Source: Bacteroidota bacterium
GTDB lineage: Bacteria > Bacteroidota > Bacteroidia > Chitinophagales > Chitinophagaceae
Reading direction: 5' to 3'
NCBI GenBank assembly: GCA_023392575.1
Contig: JAEVYV010000207.1
Span: 1 to 7,027 of the forward strand
DNA: 7,027 nucleotides
This document shows, piece after piece, positions 1 through 4,677 of this stretch. The stretch's first letter is position 1, and every line of letters begins with the position of its first letter. The position numbers and the translations under genes are program-made. A model generated the notes under the pieces. The model was not told the origin of the DNA, did no database searches, and saw nothing but the letters and a program-made list of their open reading frames with translations.

Positions 1-65
1 ATCATACCCTGTATATTTAACAGGTAAGCGGTACTTTAGATACGTACAAATCAAATACAACAATC

Positions 66-491
66 ATGGCAGTAATCAACCCCCACATTAACTTCAACGG
101 CAATGCCGAAGAAGCCTTTACCTTTTACAAATCGGTATTTGGCGGAGCGTTTGCAAAAATTATTCGTTTCAAAGACCTGGCCAGCCCCGAATTCCCGGTA
201 GCGGAAAAAGAAGAAAATAAGATCATGCACATTGCTTTGCCCATCGGGAAAACAAATATGTTGATGGGAAACGATGTGCCGGAAAGCATGGGCAAAACCA
301 ACGAAAACGAGAACCGAAGCAAAATTGTAGTCGTTGCCGAAAGCAAAGAAGAAGCCGACAAATTGTTCAACGGGCTTTCAGCGGGTGGACAAGTAGAAAT
401 GCCTATTGGCGATAGCCCCTGGGGGTCGTATTTTGGCATGTTTAGAGACAAATACGGGATTGAATGGATGGTGGAGTTTGAGCCAAAATAG
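66..491 (+). CDS. VOC superfamily protein, PhnB-like (glyoxalase/bleomycin-resistance fold)
   Basis: This 141-residue protein belongs to the PhnB-like branch of the vicinal-oxygen-chelate superfamily. It opens with the typical first beta-alpha unit (INPHINFNG, then EEAFTFYKSVFGG, residues 4-27), has the MHIAL strand around His55, and ends with the family's closing strand pattern W119-G-x-x-F-G-x-F-x-D-x-x-G-I-x-W134. The length is normal for a complete one-domain member, which usually works as a cytosolic dimer. Family members include metal-dependent enzymes and resistance proteins, but many are uncharacterised and the PhnB type often lacks clear metal ligands, so no substrate can be assigned. 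The ATG is the natural start because the conserved fold begins three residues later. There is no Shine-Dalgarno sequence, only an A-rich leader, as is usual in Bacteroidota. GC is about 47%. It is followed by a structured spacer and an AT-rich lipoprotein gene, a setting typical of accessory genes. The family call is secure; the function is unknown. Confidence 0.9.
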   Translation: MAVINPHINFNGNAEEAFTFYKSVFGGAFAKIIRFKDLASPEFPVAEKEENKIMHIALPIGKTNMLMGNDVPESMGKTNENENRSKIVVVAESKEEADKLFNGLSAGGQVEMPIGDSPWGSYFGMFRDKYGIEWMVEFEPK

Positions 492-650
492 AACGGAACG
501 GCAGGGCGAACGCAATGAACGCCCAGCATCGGCCCGGCAAATTTGCACGTCAGTGCTGGTTGATCGTTTCGTGTTTCGAAGCCCGTCCGAACGCATAGCC
601 GATGACCATTAGCACCAATCCATTCATCAGCCACAACTACAAACTGCAAC
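492..650. repeat. GC-rich, hairpin-forming intergenic spacer, possible dispersed or cassette-type repeat
   Basis: This spacer between two plus-strand accessory genes is noncoding in appearance and has three potential hairpins in a row. GGGCG (504-508) pairs with CGCCC (520-524). CCAGCA (523-528) pairs with TGCTGG (554-559) around the perfect 10-base palindrome GCAAATTTGC (537-546). CGTT-T-CG (565-571) pairs with CGAACG (588-593), with one bulged base. The first two hairpins overlap and so compete. None has a T-tract, so they are not ordinary terminators. The layout resembles the folded recombination sites between mobile gene cassettes, but the integron attC end signatures (RYYYAAC and GTTRRRY) are not found in proper form. 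The structures are directly visible; calling the spacer a repeat is inference, because only one copy lies in the window. Confidence 0.4.
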
Positions 651-1031
651 ATGAACAAAATTCACGCAACACTCACTATTTCACTTTCCCTGATGTTCTT
701 TTCCTGTGCCTCTTTTGGTGATAATGTAAAAGAAAATAAAGAAAAGTTTATTCAGGTAGGTATTGAAAATTCACAACCTGTCGACGTGGATAATTTAGAA
801 TCAATCTATACGACAGCGCAATTAAATAACACGGAAGCAAAAACAAAATATCTAAAAGTTGAAAACCTGGAGACACGGTATGAGGACAGTGTCGTTTTAT
901 TTGTTAATGGGAATGAATTAGCTATTTATGATTTTGCTGGTAACGAACGTGAAATGGCTTTCATTCGTAACAAATTGAAACTATCTCACATTGAAAAGGT
1001 TGACAACCGGTTATTTTTTGGTAAAAGATGA
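651..1031 (+). CDS. Putative small lipoprotein, function unknown
   Basis: This 126-residue protein is not recognised. It begins with a lipoprotein-like signal peptide: a Lys-containing N-terminus, a hydrophobic stretch (residues 5-17) and FFSC with Cys19 as the probable lipidated residue. The lipobox is weak because Phe occupies the -3 and -2 positions, but Bacteroidota tolerate loose lipoboxes. The mature part is charged and has no membrane segment, no cysteine pair and no motif I can name. It is probably tethered to a membrane on the periplasmic side. A hand count over 661-1020 gives about 34% GC, far lower than the neighbouring genes, which suggests recent acquisition. The start codon directly precedes the signal peptide; there is no Shine-Dalgarno site. 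It ends 14 bases before the stop of a convergent gene. The alternative is a secreted protein with conventional signal-peptide cleavage. Confidence 0.7.
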   Translation: MNKIHATLTISLSLMFFSCASFGDNVKENKEKFIQVGIENSQPVDVDNLESIYTTAQLNNTEAKTKYLKVENLETRYEDSVVLFVNGNELAIYDFAGNEREMAFIRNKLKLSHIEKVDNRLFFGKR

Positions 1032-1045
1032 ATGCTTTCCTGCCC

Positions 1046-1243
1046 CTAATTCCTCGTTCCCTTTGTTCTTCTGAACAAAAAATAAATTGCCAGCAAAAGC
1101 GCCAGGCCCGCGAGGGAGATCAGCAGGAGGTCTTTGTTGGTGTAGCTGGTTTGGTGGCCGGGTTCAATAACCCTTGTGGTATCGCCTTGAGCATACACTC
1201 CCGTGGTGGCCAAAAACAAGAAAAAGAAAAGGAGCTTGTTCAT
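1046..1243 (-). CDS. Small exported single-pass membrane protein, function unknown
   Basis: This gene encodes 65 residues. The N-terminus is a signal peptide (hydrophobic residues 4-14) ending in VYA, with likely cleavage before Gln19, the A-Q boundary common in Bacteroidota exported proteins. A short polar stretch follows (residues 20-38), then a transmembrane helix (39-57), then a basic tail starting Arg-Arg-Thr-Lys. The pattern predicts a periplasmic N-terminal peptide, one membrane pass and a short positively charged cytoplasmic tail, in agreement with the positive-inside rule. No homologous family is recognised. The gene lies 24 bp downstream of recX on the same strand and is probably cotranscribed with it, although nothing in the protein points to recombination. 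The start has no Shine-Dalgarno sequence, but the clean signal peptide right at the Met supports it. It could equally be read as a protein with two transmembrane helices if the signal is not cleaved. Confidence 0.72.
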   Translation of the reverse strand: MNKLLFFFLFLATTGVYAQGDTTRVIEPGHQTSYTNKDLLLISLAGLALLLAIYFLFRRTKGTRN

Positions 1244-1267
1244 GCGGTGGATTTTGCCCTAAGATAA

Positions 1268-1744
1268 TTATTCTTTGGTTGCCAGGCCATTCACCGTGGC
1301 GGTCACCAGCTCGGGCTCGTACCCTTTCTGCAACAGGTAATCCATGGTTTTTCTTTTGCGTACCAGGTACTGTTCGTTCTTCAGCGATTCGTATTTTTTT
1401 TCGGCCAGCTCCTGCAACACCTCCCGGTAGGCATCTTCGTCAATTTGCTTCAGGGCTTTTTTGATGCTGTATTCGCTTACCTTTTTTTCCCGGAGGGCAT
1501 AATAAATTTTTTTGCGGCCCCAGTCCTTCATGCGGAATTTGCCGCCCACAAACTGAATGGCAAACCGCTCTTCGTTCAGGTAGTCTTCCTCAATGAGGGT
1601 GGCGATGATCTCGTCGTGCTCGGCCTTGCGAACGCCTAACTCATACAGCTTTGTTTGTACCTCTGAATGACTGCGTTCCTGGTAGGCGCAATACTGCCGC
1701 AGCTTTTGCAGGGCCTGTTCTTTGGTTAGAAATTTTTTTTGCAT
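1268..1744 (-). CDS. recX: Regulatory protein RecX
   Basis: RecX binds RecA filaments in the cytoplasm and regulates their extension, recombinase activity and coprotease activity. The 158-residue product has the usual RecX build of tandem three-helix repeats. Repeat one has A-x-x-x-L then Y-x-E-R-S-x-x-E-V-x-x-K-L (residues 11-33). The central signature L-I-E-E-D-Y-L-N-E-E-R-F-A runs over residues 50-62 and continues into G-R-K-K-I-Y-Y-A-L-R (76-85). The last repeat has R-x-R-K-T-M-D-Y-L-L-Q-K-G-Y near 130-142. The length is normal for the family. No recA lies in the window, so the gene is unlinked here or recA is further away. The ATG is preceded by AGGGAGA, one of the few purine-rich ribosome-binding-like stretches in the window, although it sits very close (2-3 bases) to the start. 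That stretch belongs to a repeat copy that abuts the start codon. The small membrane protein gene follows at 24 bp. Confidence 0.93.
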   Translation of the reverse strand: MQKKFLTKEQALQKLRQYCAYQERSHSEVQTKLYELGVRKAEHDEIIATLIEEDYLNEERFAIQFVGGKFRMKDWGRKKIYYALREKKVSEYSIKKALKQIDEDAYREVLQELAEKKYESLKNEQYLVRKRKTMDYLLQKGYEPELVTATVNGLATKE

Positions 1745-1747
1745 TCT

Positions 1748-1774
1748 CCCTGTCCCCCTAAAGGGGAGACTTAG
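1748..1774 (-). repeat. Inverted repeat copy A (27 bp, palindromic centre)
   Basis: Read on the plus strand, this unit is CCCTGTCC, a 10-base palindrome-like centre CCCTAAAGGG, then GAGACTTAG. The same outer 8 and 9 bases occur in opposite orientation at 1908-1940 around a different centre. It sits three bases upstream of the recX start codon. The short G/C stem has only a TAAA loop and no T-tract, so it is not a convincing terminator. Confidence 0.7.
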
Positions 1775-1907
1775 ATTTAATCGGTTTAATAATATTGTTA
1801 CAGTACAAGTGTGCGACGCAACAAAAGCTTAATAGATATTCCTCTGCTGGCTACATAATAATCAACTCCATACAACGAACTAATGGCTATAAAAATGCTT
1901 TTCCCAC

Positions 1908-1940
1908 CTAAGTCTCTCCGCCAGTTGGCGGAGGACAGGG
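1908..1940 (+). repeat. Inverted repeat copy B (33 bp, strong hairpin centre)
   Basis: The unit reads CTAAGTCTC, then a 16-base centre forming a near-perfect palindrome (CCGCCA opposite TGGCGG), then GGACAGGG. With the adjoining bases the hairpin is CTCCGCCA (1916-1923) against TGGCGGAG (1926-1933), eight complementary bases on each side. It lies 3-10 bases beyond the protease stop codon and could stabilise the mRNA 3' end or cause pausing. No T-tract follows on either strand, so a classic rho-independent terminator is unlikely. Confidence 0.72.
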
Positions 1941-1943
1941 GGC

Positions 1944-3044
1944 TTATTCTTCCAACAACTCCAAACAACCAAACTCTTTCTCCAGCAAGGTATCGTAGTA
2001 ATCGGCTTTTTGAAACAGATCGCGGAACATTTCGACGCCGGCCTCCCGGGTCATGTCCATATCGTACATGATGCAGGAGAGCACAATGTTTTCCTTTACA
2101 CAACTCAGTACCAGGCTTTCCATTTTATAGTTTTCCTGCAACAAAAACTGGTACAGCGGCTTGATCTGCAAAATGTCGGCGGGCAGCTGACACAAATAGG
2201 CATCGCCGGCCACAAAATAATTATCGGGGTTGTAATTAATCTTGATCTTGGCATTGCCTTCTTTCACGCTCCAGTTGTTGTTCCCGTCGCGGGCCAGCTT
2301 TACGTCCTTGCCCAGTTCCGTGAGGATTTCCTCAACGGTTTTGGACACCCCCACGGGCTTGGCTTCCCGCTCGGGTGGTTTGGGCAGGCGCACCTCCGTG
2401 CCGCAATAAGGACAATACTTTCCGGCCTCAATATTACTGGCCAGCACCAAATGGTTGCAACTGTGGCAGCGGGTAGAGGGTTCGCCCTTGTAGGGAAGGT
2501 ATAATTCCAGGGCCTCCCTGATATAGCTGGCCGGCAGGGCAAAGCCCAAATTATCGCCGCCGCGGATGATAAAGGAGTTGATGCCGATTACGTGGCCGTC
2601 TTTGTTTACCAGCGGGCCGCCGCTGTTTCCGGGGTTGATGGCCGCATCGATTTGAATGTATTTCACGCCGTCGCGAATGCGGTCCACTTTTGAGATCACC
2701 CCCTGGGTAGCCGTGTAGTTCAGGCCAAAGGGGTGGCCAATGGCCACCACCACGTCGCCGTCCTTGGTCTCTTCGTAGTTCCCCAGCTTCACCTCCGGAA
2801 TTTGCACATCGGCCGGAGGCTGTAAAAAGGCAAGGTCATGTTTTTTATCGGTGTACCAAACCAGGGCCAGCCGCTTTTCAAAAAGCCGTCCCTGTATGGT
2901 CACTTCGGCGTTTTTGCCCACCACGTGTTCGTTGGTAACAATCAGGTCGAACTCCTTTATGTAAAAGCCCGTACCCGTGCTGTTTTGCGTAGCAATCTGG
3001 ATGATGGCGGGGCGGTACAATTCTATGATCTGCTGTGTGTTCAC
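1944..3044 (-). CDS. Cytosolic HtrA-like serine protease with zinc ribbon and YbjN/CesT-like C-terminal domain
   Basis: This 366-residue protein has an S1C (HtrA/DegP-type) trypsin-fold domain over residues 8-186 with a complete apparent triad: His40 in TNEHVVG, Asp70 in KHDLAFL and Ser141 in GNSGGPL. The supporting HtrA motifs GHPFG (103-107), Q-I-D-A-A-I-N (131-137) and L-G-F-A-L-P (166-171) are also present. Unlike DegP, DegQ or DegS it has no signal peptide, no N-terminal anchor and no PDZ domain. Instead a Cys4 zinc ribbon follows (C193-x2-C196, C211-x2-C214), then a Pro/Lys linker, then an alpha/beta domain (about 234-360) that looks like YbjN or type III secretion chaperone folds. It should act in the cytoplasm. 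The start is GTG (3044) within a GTGA overlap with the upstream gene's stop, which implies coupled translation. The protease call is firm; the C-terminal domain assignment is by pattern and less certain. Confidence 0.92.
   Translation of the reverse strand: MNTQQIIELYRPAIIQIATQNSTGTGFYIKEFDLIVTNEHVVGKNAEVTIQGRLFEKRLALVWYTDKKHDLAFLQPPADVQIPEVKLGNYEETKDGDVVVAIGHPFGLNYTATQGVISKVDRIRDGVKYIQIDAAINPGNSGGPLVNKDGHVIGINSFIIRGGDNLGFALPASYIREALELYLPYKGEPSTRCHSCNHLVLASNIEAGKYCPYCGTEVRLPKPPEREAKPVGVSKTVEEILTELGKDVKLARDGNNNWSVKEGNAKIKINYNPDNYFVAGDAYLCQLPADILQIKPLYQFLLQENYKMESLVLSCVKENIVLSCIMYDMDMTREAGVEMFRDLFQKADYYDTLLEKEFGCLELLEE
3041..3044 (-). other. GTGA start-stop overlap coupling two genes
   Basis: On the minus strand the last codons of the 440-residue gene read AGG-TGA, and the GTG inside AGGTGA opens the protease frame. 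A terminating ribosome can restart directly. The GGAAACAAGG just upstream offers weak purine-rich support. The overlap implies a matched supply of the two proteins. Confidence 0.85.
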
Positions 3045-4363
3045 CTTGTTTCCAAATTTAGGTATTCGATTTCTGTGGTAAATGACTGGTTGAAGGCCAC
3101 GGCGTTGTCAAATTTCAGTTTGTCGGTTTTCAGTTTCATCACCGGGTATTTTTCTTTCCAGCGGCTTTCGATCTCTTCTATTTTTTGAAAGATGGCTTCC
3201 TGGTTGTACTCGTTGGTTTCTTTGTGATACAGATCTTCTTTGAAGCCCAGGTCCTTAAAATAGTCGCCATAGTTCACCATCATGAAGAGGTGAAAATATT
3301 CGGTAACGGGCCGGGGCAGGCTGTAGGAGTACTGGCAATACGAAAAGCCGTACTCGCTGATTTGCGCCGCTATGGCCGGCAGCTTGTTTTCCTTATACCA
3401 GGCCACGTTTTGGTTGGCATTGTAAATGGCATCGGCAATGGTTTTATAGTTTTGGGGGGTAACGATGGAAAAGGTGTATTTCGAACGGAACAGGTTGGCA
3501 TAAAAAGCCTCCTTTTCTTTTTCCAGCAGCTTTTGATAGCACTCCATCATTTCCTGGTTTTTTTCGGTCACCAGGCGGTCGTCCTTTCGGAAATAGATCT
3601 CCACAATCTTTTCAATTTCCAGTAGTAGTTTGCCCTCCGGCACAATCAAATAATCAATGCGGTACGCCAGGGCCAGCAACAAATAGGCAATGCCGCCGGA
3701 GTATTTGTCGGCATCGATGCCGTTTATCAGGTCCAGGGTTTGCTGGATCCATTTTTTAAAGTATTTGAACTTGACCTCTTTTTCTTCGTCGGGAATTTTC
3801 TTCAGGTGTTCGGTATCGATGGGTTTTAAGCTGGTGAAATCCTGCACCAGCAGGTCGTCGTGCTTATCGGTTTTGGTGGCCAGTTCTTTTAAGCCGTAGT
3901 AGAGCTTACTGGGGTTGGCGGTTTGAATGTCGCTATTGAAGAGCATGGCCAGGGTGGTGCCGTCCATAGCATAGCGGGTATAGTAAAGGGTAAAATTCAT
4001 TTCCAGCAACCGGCGCATCACCGGCACGCTGGGCTGGGGCATGGCGGCCAGCAGGGCCCTGGCCTCAAAAGTGTTTTCGTTATAAAAGCCCCGGATGATT
4101 TTTGAGCCCTGGTAAAATTCAAACCGTCCTTTTTTGCCTTCCTGCACATGGGTGACGTTGCCGGTTTCTTCATCGCTCAGGTAGTCGAAAAAAGCTGCAA
4201 AACTTTCGTAATATTTTTTTTCCTTAAACAGGCTGTCGGCGGCATTCCATTTTTCCACCTTGGCCACCGATTTATTGTTATCCGAGTACCGTCCAAATAT
4301 GATTTCGGGCTCTGCATCCTCCTCCGGCTTTTTTTTTGACCAGCTAAAAATCTTTTCCAGCAT
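3041..4363 (-). CDS. Conserved-looking cytosolic protein of unknown function, partner of the HtrA-like protease
   Basis: I do not recognise a named family for this 440-residue protein. There is no signal peptide or membrane segment, so it is predicted cytosolic. Residues 1-38 are charged and probably flexible. Residues 39-176 look like one compact alpha/beta domain: helix (39-63), strands around F81-Y94, a helix (112-121), strands around 124-142, then a helix L-Y-Y-G-L-K-E-L ending in D-K-H-D-D-L-L. The segment 119-176 aligns gaplessly with residues 301-358 of the neighbouring protease, with about ten identities, including the Lys-x-Asp-x-x-Asp-x-Leu-Leu-x-x-x-Phe ending. This suggests a shared YbjN/CesT-like domain. 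The C-terminal half (about 200-440) is mostly helical and rich in Tyr, Glu and Lys. The gene starts a two-gene operon and its stop overlaps the protease start by four bases. It may be a chaperone, adaptor or substrate of the protease; this is inference. Confidence 0.85.
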   Translation of the reverse strand: MLEKIFSWSKKKPEEDAEPEIIFGRYSDNNKSVAKVEKWNAADSLFKEKKYYESFAAFFDYLSDEETGNVTHVQEGKKGRFEFYQGSKIIRGFYNENTFEARALLAAMPQPSVPVMRRLLEMNFTLYYTRYAMDGTTLAMLFNSDIQTANPSKLYYGLKELATKTDKHDDLLVQDFTSLKPIDTEHLKKIPDEEKEVKFKYFKKWIQQTLDLINGIDADKYSGGIAYLLLALAYRIDYLIVPEGKLLLEIEKIVEIYFRKDDRLVTEKNQEMMECYQKLLEKEKEAFYANLFRSKYTFSIVTPQNYKTIADAIYNANQNVAWYKENKLPAIAAQISEYGFSYCQYSYSLPRPVTEYFHLFMMVNYGDYFKDLGFKEDLYHKETNEYNQEAIFQKIEEIESRWKEKYPVMKLKTDKLKFDNAVAFNQSFTTEIEYLNLETR

Positions 4364-4385
4364 AACAATCTAAGGCTTTAATTGG

Positions 4386-4400
4386 ACACTATCCTAGTGT
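4386..4400. promoter_or_regulatory. 15-bp inverted repeat, possible operator
   Basis: ACACTA and TAGTGT are perfect complements separated by TCC. The site lies 22 bp upstream of the 440-residue gene's start codon, where a dimeric repressor or activator could control the protease operon. It is too short and too AT-rich to be a terminator, and no T-tract follows. No cognate regulator is encoded in the window. The repeat is seen; the function is inferred. Confidence 0.3.
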
Positions 4401-4623
4401 AAATTTCGTAATTCGGTCCCAACATTTGGTTGTTTGGCTGCACCGGGTCAAATTAAGTATTCAAAATGTGGGCCGCGCCGGCGGCAGGGGCCGGGGACCG
4501 GTTCAGGCCGGCGAAAGCCTTTTGTGGTTTGCCCAGGCCCGCTTTGCCGCCTTTAAAACAAAGGCTGGGGAGGGGTTAGATTTTGCCGGTTGGTTCTTAT
4601 TCTCAACTTATCAACGCCTCGTG

Positions 4624-4650
4624 TTGGTCCGTAGAAAATCTGTAGTTTCG
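4624..4650 (+). promoter_or_regulatory. Tentative Bacteroidota-type promoter for dnaN
   Basis: TAGTTTCG (4643-4650) matches the Bacteroidota -7 consensus TAnnTTTG in five of the six fixed positions. A TTG (4624-4626) lies 16 bases upstream, slightly closer than the usual -33 spacing. Transcription would start shortly before the dnaN ATG at 4678 and give a short leader. The match is partial, so this is tentative. Confidence 0.35.
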
Positions 4651-4677
4651 CCACACTTATTTCAAATTACCCAGAAC

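Larger units (their letters stand above)
1745..1943. mobile_element. Noncoding segment bounded by inverted repeats, possible MITE-like or palindromic repeat element
   Basis: The whole gap between recX and the protease gene is bounded by inverted copies of one repeat (1748-1774 and 1908-1940), with about 133 bp between them. The inner part is AT-rich and stop-rich in places and has no credible gene. No clear target-site duplication is visible outside the repeats, and the segment encodes no transposase. A nonautonomous transposable element, or two independent copies of an intergenic palindromic repeat, would both fit. The inverted repeats are seen directly; the mobile-element label is inference. 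Confidence 0.35.
4364..4677. other. Divergent intergenic region with a GC-rich structured block
   Basis: This 314-bp gap separates the leftward protease operon from rightward dnaN and should hold promoters for both. The left third is AT-rich and contains the inverted repeat at 4386-4400. The middle is extremely GC-rich: 41 of 50 bases at 4471-4520 are G or C. A 6-bp hairpin follows, GCCTTT (4549-4554) with AAAGGC (4560-4565), extendable by CCCA/TGGG (4532-4535 with 4566-4569) across a large bulge. AGCCTTT (4516-4522) can instead pair with AAAGGCT (4560-4566), so two folds exclude each other. The region is open in the dnaN frame upstream of its start, but the encoded residues look nothing like a sliding clamp, so they are not part of dnaN. 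I see no tRNA or recognised riboswitch. Confidence 0.5.

Noticed and set aside
1..65. Promoter of the VOC gene (TACTTTAG at 32-39)
   Set aside because: The match to TAnnTTTG is partial and no -33 TTTG is placed properly, so it is not listed as a feature.
559..565. GTTGATC as an integron attC core site
   Set aside because: The third purine position is T, and no matching RYYYAAC partner is placed correctly upstream.
125..658. Long minus-strand open frame across the VOC gene
   Set aside because: It is antisense to a gene with clear family motifs and has no recognisable protein features.
1916..1933. Hairpin after the protease as a rho-independent terminator
   Set aside because: The stem is strong but no T-tract follows on either strand; it belongs to the repeat copy B.
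2010..2504. Plus-strand open frame opposite the protease
   Set aside because: It is a mirror of the protease coding sequence, with low-complexity composition and no own signals.
4608..4616. TTATCAACG as a DnaA box and a replication origin near dnaN
   Set aside because: It differs from TTATCCACA at two positions, it is alone, and no dnaA or AT-rich unwinding region is nearby.
4426..4677. Upstream in-frame extension of dnaN giving a longer protein
   Set aside because: The extra residues are Gly/Arg/Ala-rich and unlike any clamp; DnaN proteins begin at the MKF-type first strand, so the extension is open only because the DNA there is GC-rich.
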